Assembly (NCBI GenBank): GCA_964250265.1 | Contig: CAXUFG010000057.1 | Span: 1-24,578, forward strand | DNA: 24,578 bases | Source: GCA-003244245 sp964250265 | GTDB taxonomy: Bacteria; Actinomycetota; Actinomycetes; Mycobacteriales; Pseudonocardiaceae | Direction: 5' to 3' | Shown: piece by piece, positions 7,780 to 15,299 of the stretch | Layout of the letters: every line of letters begins with the position of its first letter | Numbering within the stretch: the first letter of the stretch is position 1 | The notes under the pieces: generated by a model | The model's input: only the letters and a program-made list of their open reading frames with translations | Database searches by the model: none | Told to the model about the DNA's origin: nothing | Position numbers and translations under genes: made by a program

Positions 7780-7999
7780 AGTGCACCTCCCTCTGTCTGC
7801 GTGTGACCAGGATAGCTCAAGTTTCAGACATTTTGACGGTACGTAACTATGCCGTCGCAGTGGGTAGCGAGCGAGTACCTGAGCTCGCAAGATCAGGCTG
7901 ACCGGCCTCACCTGCTCCCATCGCCCGGAGAAGCAGCGTGACCTGCCTCGGGGCAACTTCGGACGGCTCCAGCCATACGCCTTAACGAACGCGCAGCAT

Positions 8000-8236
8000 C
8001 TAGCGGAGCTGGTCCAGGTGCAACGTCTGCCGGGCCGCGGTGAGCGCGGCGTCGAAGGCAGCGTCGAACTCGCCCACCTGCTCGGTCAGCAGCGCCGCCT
8101 GGATCGCTTCTGGAGAGTCGAACTTTGTCGCGGCGATCACGTCCCCCGTCCACTCCGGCGAAGGCTCCAGCCCGTCGAGGTCCGAATCCGTCGCCGACGA
8201 ACGATGCGGCTCGGGCAGGTGCGCGGCGGCGGTCAT
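8000..8236 (-). pseudogene. DUF6247-like small protein, C-terminally truncated
   Basis: From ATG 8236 the reverse strand encodes 78 aa: a polar leader, then SPEAIQAALLTEQVGEFDAAFDAALTAARQTLHLDQL, matching the core of DUF6247 proteins (small actinobacterial proteins found next to RelE-type toxins). It stops at 8000. A following RRMAGAVRSCPEAG in another frame resembles the usual C-terminal WRRxAW..DPEAH end, so a frameshift near 8000 probably removed the tail. No toxin partner is adjacent. The 7792-7999 stretch has no gene. Confidence 0.4.
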
Positions 8237-8466
8237 GTGGAACACCCTAACTCTGGGCAGGCCGGGGTGCGGGGAGAAGGGCGGCATACCTGTCGTGGCG
8301 CTCGTTCGGTGACGCAACGCTGTAGCGCACCAGTGCCCCGTCGGCTCACAGCGGGCGAGTTCATGGACGCACAGGCTCCAAAGAACCTGACCGGCATCCG
8401 GCAACGGGAGGCCTGGACGAGGCGCGGTGTTCGCTCGACCAACATGGGGTGGCCGACTGACACCGG

Positions 8467-8505
8467 TGGACAGTTGCCAGAATACTAGACTACAATTCTA
8501 GTCTA
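8467..8505 (+). promoter_or_regulatory. Leaderless-type promoter with palindromic operator for relBE
   Basis: A -35 TGGACA (8467-8472) and -10 TACAAT (8491-8496) are 18 bp apart. The -10 lies only 8 bp before ATG 8505, so transcription would begin at or next to the start codon. A perfect 7-bp inverted repeat, TAGACTA (8486-8492) and TAGTCTA (8499-8505), covers the -10 and start, a natural site for RelB or RelBE autorepression. Confidence 0.7.
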
Positions 8506-8792
8506 TGAATACGATCCCGCTGTCCGAAGCAAAGGCCCGACTCTCCGAGATCGCTGACGAGGTCGGGCGCACTCACGAGCGCGTTCACATCACCCGCAAC
8601 GGCCGTGACTATGTCGTGCTGCTCGCCGCTGAGGATCTCGAGTCCATCGAGGCCACCCTGGAGCTGCTCGCCGATCCTCAAGCCCAGCAGCGCATCGCCG
8701 CCGCCGAAGCCGACTTCGCTCGGGGTGATGTGCTCGACGAGCAGCAGGTACGGGCCCTGATCGGCGAGCGACACCGGACCCAAGCCGAGTGA
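8505..8792 (+). CDS. relB: RelB/Phd-YefM-type antitoxin
   Basis: A 95-aa antitoxin. The N-terminus MNTIPLSEAKARLSEIADEV is the classic Phd/YefM fold start, followed by THERVHITRNGRDYVVLLAAEDLESIE and an acidic C-terminal tail that wraps the toxin. It would neutralise the RelE toxin encoded just downstream and repress the operon through the palindrome over its start. There is no Shine-Dalgarno sequence, consistent with a leaderless mRNA. The stop TGA overlaps the GTG start of relE, so the two genes are translationally coupled. The gene looks intact. Confidence 0.93.
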   Translation: MNTIPLSEAKARLSEIADEVGRTHERVHITRNGRDYVVLLAAEDLESIEATLELLADPQAQQRIAAAEADFARGDVLDEQQVRALIGERHRTQAE

Positions 8793-9052
8793 CCTACCAG
8801 GTGCACGTCGCCCGTACCGCGGCACGCCAACTCACCGAACACCTGCCCGAGGCCGTCGCCGCGGCATGTGTGGAATTCCTTTATGGACCACTGGCCCAGA
8901 ACCCCCATCGCGTGGGAGCTCCGCTGCGTAAACCCTTCGAGGGCTACTGGCGCGCTCGGCGCGGGGAGTACCGAGTGCGGTACACCATCGACGACAACAC
9001 CCAGACCGTCCAAGTTCTCGACATCAGCCACCGGCGAGATGCATACCGCTGA
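8789..9052 (+). CDS. relE: RelE-family mRNA interferase toxin
   Basis: An 87-aa toxin starting at GTG 8789, overlapping relB by 4 bp. It reads TYQVHVARTAARQLTEHLP, then VGAPLRKPFEGYWRARRGEYRVRYTIDD and VQVLDISHRRDAYR, the standard RelE order: N-terminal helix pair, then a beta sheet with the basic RARRGEYRVRY and the C-terminal HRRDAYR. RelE cleaves mRNA on the ribosome; the Arg and C-terminal Tyr positions expected for catalysis are present. Intact and probably functional. Confidence 0.93.
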   Translation: MTYQVHVARTAARQLTEHLPEAVAAACVEFLYGPLAQNPHRVGAPLRKPFEGYWRARRGEYRVRYTIDDNTQTVQVLDISHRRDAYR

Positions 9053-9352
9053 TCGCGACTACGCCCGGTCTCGCCCCCTGCGCAACGTGACGCCGATACC
9101 CGTGCGAGCCGAGTTCTTCTTCGACGATGAGGCGAACACCTGGCATTACCGCGTGCCTGCTCTGCACATCAATGGGTACTCCTTCGGCGCTACAGCGTTG
9201 TGGGTGAACTGCTCGCCGCGTCGGGTCTGCAGCTGTATACCGGCTGGTCTCCAGCGGAACGGGCGGACTCGATCGCGGGCCTGGGCGTCGAGCCACCCGT
9301 GCTGGTGGACGGGCCCCAGGGGCCGTGGGCGGCCGCGCGTCGACTGCGCTGA
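9039..9352 (+). pseudogene. Possible small-gene remnant after relE
   Basis: From ATG 9039, overlapping the end of relE, a frame gives RAEFFFDDEANTWHYRVPAL followed by HING, which looks like the first strands of a HicB-like fold. Coding then seems to move to another frame: VVGELLAASGLQLYTGW, SPAERADSIAGLGV, ending at TGA 9352. I read this as a frameshifted or chimeric remnant; the family is uncertain. Confidence 0.3.
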
Positions 9353-9522
9353 GCCGGCGTTGATAGCGTCAGGTCTGCGCGTGCGCTGGATGAACCGTCG
9401 CCGTCGCCGTCCGGTGCCCGGCCAGGCGATCCGCCCTCACTCCGGAGCAGCCATGTCATACCGGCAACCCAGCGTCCACCGCGGCCGTGAGCGGGGGACC
9501 GGGGGCTCACCGCGGCCGGGGG

Positions 9523-9826
9523 ATGGTCTTGCTGGCCCTTTCTGTGCTGGTGGTGCCGCTGCCCGCCTGCGCCCGTGCCACCCCGATCACCGTCTACGTC
9601 ACCAACGGCGGTAGCAAGTCGGTGACGCGATCGAGGTGGCCACCAACCGTCCCGGCACCCGCATCCCCGTCGGCTCCGATCCCAAGGGCGTCGCGGTCAC
9701 TCCCAGTGGTGTGACCGTCTATGTCGTTAACGGCGGCGATAACTCGGTGACGCCGATCGATCTGGCCACCAACCGCGCGGGTGCCCCCATTCCCGTCGGG
9801 ATCGCGATCACCCATCGCCCCCGATG
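9523..9826 (+). pseudogene. YVTN beta-propeller lipoprotein, frameshifted and truncated
   Basis: ATG 9523 (or GTG 9487) begins a signal peptide with a lipobox-like end (LLALSVLVVPLPAC), then PITVYVTNGGSKSVT, the start of a YVTN blade. Near 9625 one base is missing (GTGACGCG for the expected GTGACGCCG), and the next frame continues VATNRPGTRIPVGSDPKGVA, VYVVNGGDNSVTPIDLATN and GAPIPVG before ending at about 9826. YVTN proteins are multi-blade cell-surface propellers; only about two blades remain. Confidence 0.75.
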
Positions 9827-9885
9827 ACCCGGCCTTGACAGCGGACGCCGCACGAAAGGGCTGTCCAACAGACTGTCCAATAACC

Positions 9886-10105
9886 GGGCACTGTTGCGTC
9901 GCCGATGGCGGCTTCGGGCAGGCTGTGTTGATGCGTCGTCACGGCTCTCGGCTGTCAACGCCGCGGTCCAGCTTTGCCGGGTTCCGGTTCCCTCCGGATG
10001 TGATTGTGGTGGCGTGACCACTTACCGTTGGTGGAGCGGTTTACTCCGCTGCTGATCGATGCGGCACGGCCCTGTCGGCACGCCACCGGAACGTGGCGTC
10101 CGTGG
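9886..10105 (+). mobile_element. IS6-family element, internally deleted remnant
   Basis: GGGCACTGTTGC at 9886-9897 is an IS6-type terminal repeat. From about 9931 a frame gives SSFAGFRFPPDVIVVA, matching the N-terminus of the transposase at 734-1565 (SAFAGYRFPREVIVLG), and stops. About 20 bp later VERFTPLLIDAARPCRH matches its VQHFTPLLAEAARPRRH block. The intervening ~40 residues and everything after the second block are missing. This is a non-functional copy related to, but distinct from, the 753-1573 IS. Confidence 0.7.
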
Positions 10106-10108
10106 CGC

Positions 10109-10411
10109 TCAAGCGCTGGCGAGTGGATGGATCTCGTCGAGGACGGACACGAGGCGGTCGCGTTCGACCTCGAGGTCGTAGCGGCCTTGAAGGTTCATCC
10201 AGAAGCGCTCGGAGGTTCCGAAGTAGCGGGCGAGCCGCAGCGCGGTGTCGGCGCTGATACGCCGCTTGCCGTGCACGATCTCGTTGATCCGCCGTGGCGG
10301 CACGCGAAGGGCGACGGCGAGCCCGTGCTGGGTGATTCCCAGCGGAGCGAGGTACTCCTCGGCGAGGACCTCGCCAGGATAGATGGGGGCGCTCGACGCG
10401 GCTGTGCTCAT
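10109..10411 (-). CDS. higA: HigA-type XRE antitoxin
   Basis: An intact 100-aa protein of the HigA family: IYPGEVLAEEYLAPLGITQ opens the domain, followed by the HTH (HGLAVALRVPPRRINEIVHG), then RRISADTALRLARYFGTS and WMNLQGRYDLEVE. A strong ribosome site AGGAGG (10418-10423) precedes the ATG at 10411. HigA normally neutralises HigB and represses higBA. Only the last codons of higB remain upstream, so this is an orphan antitoxin that may survive as a repressor or anti-addiction factor. Confidence 0.92.
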   Translation of the reverse strand: MSTAASSAPIYPGEVLAEEYLAPLGITQHGLAVALRVPPRRINEIVHGKRRISADTALRLARYFGTSERFWMNLQGRYDLEVERDRLVSVLDEIHPLASA

Positions 10412-10423
10412 CAGGTTCCTCCT

Positions 10424-10459
10424 TCAGTGATAGTCGGCGATCTCGATGTCCACCACCTC
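10424..10459 (-). pseudogene. higB 3' scar
   Basis: Immediately upstream of higA the reverse strand reads EVVDIEIADYH then TGA (10424-10426), matching the conserved C-terminus of HigB toxins (D-V-E-I-V-D-Y-H). A TAG precedes it in frame at 10460-10462, and no more of the toxin can be found. The toxin has been deleted while the antitoxin was kept. Confidence 0.65.
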
Positions 10460-10552
10460 CTATCAGCGCAAACCCTATCGTCCAACGTCTTGTCCAACTC
10501 CGTTCGTCTCAGTTGTGCCCCCAGAGGAAGCACTCCAAGGGGCGATGATTTC

Positions 10553-10613
10553 GGTCGTATCCGATCCCGCACGGTCGGTCATCGGCATGGAGGCGGTCTG
10601 CGCCATGCGACCG
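10553..10613 (+). repeat. 61-bp direct repeat, copy 1, left of the malic enzyme/fumarase block
   Basis: It matches 14428-14488 at 60 of 61 positions, with weaker similarity extending left to 10510 (versus 14391). The two copies have the same orientation and bracket the integrase scar plus malic enzyme and fumarase genes. Confidence 0.9.
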
Positions 10614-10614
10614 C

Positions 10615-10638
10615 GACGGCGACGGCGACGGCGACGGC
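10615..10638 (+). repeat. Hexanucleotide tandem repeat (GACGGC)4
   Basis: Four perfect GACGGC units directly follow copy 1 of the 61-bp repeat. It is absent after copy 2, so it arose or was lost independently. Confidence 0.85.
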
Positions 10639-10800
10639 GTAACTACAGCAAGCAGAATGCCTGGTAGTACTACGCGGGCCGGCGGGTCGGCCGAGCGGGC
10701 TCGTGGGGGATGGAGCCGCCGGAACGGCAGGCGTCACCGGGTTGGATCACCGTGACGCCCCAAGACGAATTCGCCAGCAGGGTCTCACTCCTCCGCAAAC

Positions 10801-10950
10801 GCGTTGGCACTGGACATGACCAACGTCGCCACCTACATCGACCCCGGCGTCGTGCGCCGACTGCTCGACCACGACTCGCCCCAGATGACCGCGCTCTAGG
10901 CCCATCTACACGACACCGCGGTGCGCTGACACTGGGAGAAAAGCCCGGAG
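10801..10950 (+). pseudogene. Tyrosine integrase, C-terminal scar with two stops
   Basis: One frame reads ALALDMTNVATYIDPGVVRR, then LLDHDSPQMTAL, a stop (TAG 10897-10899), AHLHDTAVR, a stop (TGA 10927-10929), then HWEK. Family members have VVRRLLDHDSPQMTALYARLHD followed by TTVRRHWEK, so the TAG replaces the catalytic Tyr (Y of YARLHD) and the TGA replaces an Arg. The N-terminal domain and the Arg-His catalytic boxes are missing. This may be the integrase remnant of the first element. The 10640-10800 stretch is otherwise empty. Confidence 0.8.
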
Positions 10951-11016
10951 GGGTCAACATCCAGTTCTGCTAAGTTTGCCGGGGATCACCATGAATCGTG
11001 CGGGCGGGAGAGCTGC

Positions 11017-12807
11017 GTGTACAGACGGCAGGCGCAGGTGGTGGTCGACGGGGGAGGTCGACGTCTTCGCACGACCGCGCGCGGGCTGGAGGTGCTGCGC
11101 GACCCGGGACTGAATAAGGACAGCGCCTTCACCACCGAGGAGCGCACGGCGCTCGGTCTGCACGGGCTGCTGGCCCCGGTGGTCACCACCGAGCTTGAAC
11201 CGCAGCTCGACCGCGCCTATGCCGCGTACCACGCCGCGCCCACCGACCTTGCGAAGCATGTCTACATGTGGCGGTTGCACGACAACAACGTCACCGTCTT
11301 CTACGCCCTCATGCAGCGGCACATGCTGGAGATGCTGCCGGTGGTGTACGACCCGGTGGTCGGCGAGGCGATCGAGAAATACAGCGAGGTCATCACCCGG
11401 CCGCGCGGGGTGTTCCTCAGCATCGACGACCCCGGCAGCGTCGAGGCCCGCCTGGCCGCCGCCGGGGCGGGTCCGGATGACATCGACCTGCTGGTCGCCT
11501 CTGATGCCGAGGAGATCCTGGGCATCGGCGACTGGGGCTCCAACGGCATCGACATCTCGATCGGGAAGCTGGCCGTCTATACCGCGGCGGCCGGCATCGA
11601 CCCGTACCGGGTCATCCCCGTCGTGCTCGACGTCGGCACCGACAACGAGAAGCTGCTCAACGACCCGCTCTACGTCGGGGTCCGGCACGGCCGCATCCGC
11701 GGCCAGCAGTACGACGACTTCGTCGACGCCTACGTCGCTGCCGCGCAGAAGCTCTTCCCGCAGGCGATGCTGCACTGGGAGGACTTCGGGTCAACCAATG
11801 CCCGGCGGATCCTGGATCGCCACCGTGACCACGCCGCCACCTTCAACGACGACATGCAGGGCACCGGCGCGATCGTGATGTCCGGGCTCCTCAACGCCGT
11901 CGCGCTGGCCGGCACCTCCTGGTCGGACCAGCGTGTCGTGGTCCTGGGGGGCGGGACCGCGGGGTGCGGCATCGCCGACCAGGTCCGGGACCAGATGGTC
12001 CGCCACGGCCTGTCGCACGGCGAGGCCACCCGCCGGGTCTGGGTGGTCGACCTCCCGGGACTGCTCACCGACGACATGGCGGAGGGCCTGCTGGATTACC
12101 AGCGCCCGTACGCACGCCCCGCGGACGAGGTCTCCGATCTCACCCGAACGGCGTGCGATGTGGACCAGGCCGCGGAATCCCGGTGGCCGGCGATGGCCGC
12201 GCTGCGTGCCACCGCCGCCGCGGGCCCGGGGATCATCGACCTCGCGACGACCGTGGCGGCCGTGCAGCCGACGATCCTCATCGGCACGTCGACGACACCC
12301 GGGATGTTCACCGAGGGGATCGTGCGCACGATGGCCGCCTCCACCGAGCGCCCGATCATCTTTCCCCTGTCCAATCCGACAGTGCTGCACGAGGCGACCC
12401 CGGCGCACCTGCTGGAGTGGACCGACGGCAAGGCTTTGGTGGCCACCGGCGCGCCGTTCGACGACGTCGAACTGGGCGGGGTCACTTATCGCATCGGGCA
12501 GGCCAACAACGCCGCGTTGTACCCAGGCCTCGGGCTCGGGATCATCGCGTCGCGGGCGGCCAAGGTCACCGACGAGATGATCCTCGCGGCGGCACAGGCG
12601 GTTGCCGGCGAGGCGGACACCAGCACACGGGGCGCGTCGTTGCTGCCCTCCAATGCCGAGCTGCGAACGACGTCGAGCATCGTCGCCCTGGAGGTCATGC
12701 GGACCGCGATGGCGCAGGGAGTGGCTCGCGCCACGATCGACGATCCGGTCGAGACCGTGCGGCAGGCCGTCTGGTGGCCGGTGTACTGCCCGGTCGAGGC
12801 GGTCTGA
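11017..12807 (+). CDS. maeA: NAD(P)-dependent malic enzyme
   Basis: A full-length 596-aa malic enzyme that converts malate to pyruvate and CO2 with reduction of NAD(P). Catalytic residues are present: Y111 in VVYDPVVGEA, K184 in IGKLAVYTAAAGIDP, metal ligands E255/D256 in HWEDFGSTNA and D279 in TFNDDMQGTGAI, and the dinucleotide site GGGTAG (311-316). The family signature DVGTDNEKLLNDPLYVG is intact. The start is GTG 11017 with a weak GGGAG upstream; ATG 10991 is out of frame. Fumarase follows after 6 bp, forming an operon that carries fumarate to pyruvate. It is unusually intact for this decayed region. Confidence 0.96.
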   Translation: MYRRQAQVVVDGGGRRLRTTARGLEVLRDPGLNKDSAFTTEERTALGLHGLLAPVVTTELEPQLDRAYAAYHAAPTDLAKHVYMWRLHDNNVTVFYALMQRHMLEMLPVVYDPVVGEAIEKYSEVITRPRGVFLSIDDPGSVEARLAAAGAGPDDIDLLVASDAEEILGIGDWGSNGIDISIGKLAVYTAAAGIDPYRVIPVVLDVGTDNEKLLNDPLYVGVRHGRIRGQQYDDFVDAYVAAAQKLFPQAMLHWEDFGSTNARRILDRHRDHAATFNDDMQGTGAIVMSGLLNAVALAGTSWSDQRVVVLGGGTAGCGIADQVRDQMVRHGLSHGEATRRVWVVDLPGLLTDDMAEGLLDYQRPYARPADEVSDLTRTACDVDQAAESRWPAMAALRATAAAGPGIIDLATTVAAVQPTILIGTSTTPGMFTEGIVRTMAASTERPIIFPLSNPTVLHEATPAHLLEWTDGKALVATGAPFDDVELGGVTYRIGQANNAALYPGLGLGIIASRAAKVTDEMILAAAQAVAGEADTSTRGASLLPSNAELRTTSSIVALEVMRTAMAQGVARATIDDPVETVRQAVWWPVYCPVEAV

Positions 12808-12813
12808 GCCGGG

Positions 12814-14289
12814 ATGGCTGACACCCCCACTGCCGGCGACGCGGGTCCGGTTGTCCAGCAGCTCCCGGTCGGCATCGACGCGACGGGAAAGCGCCAGGAG
12901 ACCGACTCGCTGGGCGCCGTCGAGGTCCCGGCGGACCATTACTGGGGGGCGCAGACCCAGCGGTCCCTCGAGCACTTCGATATCGGCGGTGCCAAGGACC
13001 GCATGCCGATCGAGGTCTACCACGCGTACGGCATCGTGAAGAAGGCCGCCGCTCGGGTGAACACCCGCGAGGGTCGGTTGCCGGCCTGGATGGGGACACT
13101 CATCGAGCAGGTCACCGACGAGGTCATCGCTGGGGCGCTCGACACCGAGTTCCCGCTCTACGTGTGGCAGACCGGCTCGGGCACCCAGTCCAACATGAAT
13201 GTCAACGAGGTCGTCTCCAACCGGTGTGTCCAACTGGTCGGTGGCGAGCTGGGCAGCAAGACGCCGGTGCATCCCAACGACCACGTCAACATGGCGCAGT
13301 CGTCGAACGACACGTTCCCGACGGCCATGCACATCGCCGCCGACACGATGCTGCAGAAGTACCTGCTCCCGCGGCTGGACGAGCTGCGCGGGGCGCTGGC
13401 GGCGAAGTCCGAGCTGTGGGCCGACGTCGTGAAGGTGGGGCGGACCCACCTGGAGGACGCCACGCCCCTGACCGTGGGCCAGGAGTGGTCCGGCTATGTG
13501 GCCATGATCGACGACGCCCGCGAAGCCCTCGTGTCGGACTCGTCGACGCTGCTCCGTCTCGCGGCGGGCGGCACGGCCGTCGGGACCGGCCTGAACACCT
13601 CACCGGGGTTCGATGTCGCGATCGCCGGCGTCATCGCCGAGCTCACGGGTCGGCCGTTCGTCACCGCGCCGAACAAGTTCGCCGCGCAGGGGTCGCTCGA
13701 TCCCCTAGTGCGGTGCTCCGCGGGAGTGCGGAACCTGGCCGTGTCGCTGTTCAAGATCGCCAACGACCTGCGCTGGCTCGGCTCGGGTCCGCGCGCCGGC
13801 CTGCACGAGCTCGTGCTGCCTTCGAACGAGCCCGGCTCATCGATCATGCCCGGCAAGGTGAACCCGACCCAGGCCGAGGCGATGCTGATGGTCGCCGTTC
13901 AGGTCATCGGGAACGACACAGCGGTCGCCGTTGCCGGCAAGGAGGGCAACTTCGAGCTGAACGCGTTCCGCCCGGTGCTCATCGCCAACCTGCTGCATAG
14001 CCTGCGCATCCTCGCCGACATGTGCGACCATTTCCGGCGCTTCATGATCGAGGGAACCCGCCTGGACGAGGCCCGCATCAAGGCGAACGTCGATCGTTCG
14101 GTGATGACGGTGACCGCGCTGTCACCGGTGATCGGCTACGACAAGGCCTCGGCGATCGCCCACCTGGCGATGGACGAGGATCTGACCCTGCGAGAGGCCG
14201 CGTTGCGCTCGGGGGTCGATGCCGAGCTGTTCGACCGGGTCATCGTGCCACTGGACATGACGCGGCCGGGTATCGCCGACCAGGCCTGA
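12814..14289 (+). CDS. fumC: Class II fumarate hydratase
   Basis: A 491-aa fumarase C, hydrating fumarate to malate in the TCA cycle, iron-independent. The aspartase/fumarase signature GSSIMPGKVNP is at 341-351, the catalytic His region at GRTHLEDATPLT (H212), and substrate residues in TGSGTQSNMNVNEV and HPNDHVNMAQSSNDTFPT. A ~30-residue N-terminal extension precedes the usual start of homology. ATG 12814 lies just after the malic enzyme stop with no strong ribosome site, suggesting translational coupling. No hairpin terminator is obvious downstream. Confidence 0.97.
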   Translation: MADTPTAGDAGPVVQQLPVGIDATGKRQETDSLGAVEVPADHYWGAQTQRSLEHFDIGGAKDRMPIEVYHAYGIVKKAAARVNTREGRLPAWMGTLIEQVTDEVIAGALDTEFPLYVWQTGSGTQSNMNVNEVVSNRCVQLVGGELGSKTPVHPNDHVNMAQSSNDTFPTAMHIAADTMLQKYLLPRLDELRGALAAKSELWADVVKVGRTHLEDATPLTVGQEWSGYVAMIDDAREALVSDSSTLLRLAAGGTAVGTGLNTSPGFDVAIAGVIAELTGRPFVTAPNKFAAQGSLDPLVRCSAGVRNLAVSLFKIANDLRWLGSGPRAGLHELVLPSNEPGSSIMPGKVNPTQAEAMLMVAVQVIGNDTAVAVAGKEGNFELNAFRPVLIANLLHSLRILADMCDHFRRFMIEGTRLDEARIKANVDRSVMTVTALSPVIGYDKASAIAHLAMDEDLTLREAALRSGVDAELFDRVIVPLDMTRPGIADQA

Positions 14290-14427
14290 GGGCTTAATCT
14301 TGCGGAGGTTGTCCCGGATGGCAGGCCTAGGACCTCTTCCTTGGTCTCCTGTCGTTTGGTGGCTGTCCAATAACTGTGGTCCGAGGTACCCAGTTGCGCC
14401 CAGAGGAGCACTCCGAGGCGGCGATTT

Positions 14428-14488
14428 GGTCGTATCCGATCCCGCACGGTCGGTCATCGGCATGGAGGCAGTCTGCGCCATGCGACCG
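14428..14488 (+). repeat. 61-bp direct repeat, copy 2, right of the malic enzyme/fumarase block
   Basis: It is the same as 10553-10613 apart from one base, in the same orientation. It lies between the fumarase stop and hicB. No gene is seen at 14290-14513 apart from this repeat. Confidence 0.9.
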
Positions 14489-14513
14489 CCCGCACGTTCG
14501 TGGGTGTGGTGCG

Positions 14514-14741
14514 CTACGCGGCGATGGTGACGGTCAGCAGCTGCGGCATGCCGCGTTCCTCCGGCACAGGCTCGCCGTCGGCCTCGAGCCCAGCGATGTG
14601 GACCGCGATGGCTTCGGTGGCCCGCTCGCGGCATTCCTCGATGGTTGCGCCCTGGGTGAAGCAGCCCGGCAGGGCGGGCACCGACACCATGAAGCCGCCT
14701 GTCTCCTCCGGCTCGACCACGATCGTGTAGGTGCGCATCAC
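14514..14741 (-). CDS. hicB: HicB antitoxin
   Basis: A 75-aa HicB: MRTYTIVVEPEETGGFMVSV, PALPGCFTQGATIEECRERA, EAIAVHIAGLEADGEPVPEE, the typical RNase-H-like degenerate fold that binds HicA. There is no C-terminal DNA-binding domain, as in short HicB forms. The start is ATG 14741 or 14738. It follows hicA with a 12-bp gap on the same strand. Confidence 0.93.
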   Translation of the reverse strand: MMRTYTIVVEPEETGGFMVSVPALPGCFTQGATIEECRERATEAIAVHIAGLEADGEPVPEERGMPQLLTVTIAA

Positions 14742-14753
14742 TCGCTCATCGTC

Positions 14754-14969
14754 TCACAACACGCTGAGGAATTCGTCCATCGTCAGTCCTGCCTGGTGGA
14801 GGATCGACCGGAGCAGTTTCGGTCCGATCGTTTCCCCGGCGTGCAGCGGAACGGTGACCCGTCCTCCGCGATCCGGATGCTTGAGTTGCGCGTGTGATCC
14901 CCGTTGGACGACGACTACCCAGCCGCAACGGCCGATGTCGCGACCGGTGACGCGAGGTGCTCGGGACAT
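14754..14969 (-). CDS. hicA: HicA-type mRNA interferase, with a short internal deletion
   Basis: A 71-aa protein with the HicA pattern PRVTGRDIGRCGWVVVVQRG, SHAQLKHPDRGGRVTVPLH and GETIGPKLLRSILHQAGL. The catalytic His of RGSH is kept. Between GRD and GWVV the first helix is about five residues shorter than family members (usually GREVIRALRRAGW), an in-frame shortening that may weaken the fold. The start ATG 14969 was chosen because the domain begins there. HicA is a ribosome-independent RNase; with the deletion it may be a disarmed toxin. The 14970-15234 stretch holds no gene. Confidence 0.8.
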   Translation of the reverse strand: MSRAPRVTGRDIGRCGWVVVVQRGSHAQLKHPDRGGRVTVPLHAGETIGPKLLRSILHQAGLTMDEFLSVL

Positions 14970-15234
14970 GTGCCGTGCACCGTACCGGTCCCCGTGGCAG
15001 TGGTGCGCGGACACACCAGGATGGACTCCACCAGCAGCGCCACCATGAGCCGACGCTCGACCTGGCCACCATGTCACCCGTATCTGCGCGCTCCGAAACG
15101 CTGGAGCAGATCACGCTGCCGTCTCCATTTCCGTCTCATTCGCCTTCGTTCGCAGGCGTCCACCTGTGGCCGCGACGACGTTCCGGCGCTGGTCACGGAC
15201 GGTGCCGACCGGACACGGACACTGCACCGGAGTC

Positions 15235-15277
15235 CTGAAAATCGGAAGGTCGGCGGTTCGACCCCGCCCCTGGCCAC
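15235..15277 (+). repeat. Attachment-site copy B: 43 bp of tRNA-Phe 3' end
   Basis: Identical to bases 13-55 over 43 bp: half of the anticodon arm, the variable loop, T-arm and acceptor 3' strand. It is not a functional tRNA, since upstream sequence does not match a tRNA 5' half. An integrase fragment lies about 45 bp to the right, as expected for an att site. Confidence 0.95.
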
Positions 15278-15299
15278 CGGGTTTGACCAGTGTGAATAC

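Noticed and set aside
10615..10638. Start of a CRISPR array or structured repeat
   Set aside because: A simple (GACGGC)4 microsatellite without spacers.
10991..11016. ATG 10991 as the malic enzyme start
   Set aside because: It is out of frame with the malic enzyme; GTG 11017 is in frame and matches the usual N-terminus.
11791..13449. Long reverse-strand open frames (up to 552 codons) across the malic enzyme and fumarase genes
   Set aside because: Antisense shadows of well-supported genes in GC-rich DNA; composition is Arg/Gly/Pro/His-rich with no motifs.
15235..15277. A second functional tRNA-Phe gene
   Set aside because: Only the 3' 43 bases match; upstream sequence does not form the acceptor, D-arm and full anticodon stem. 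It is an att-type duplication.
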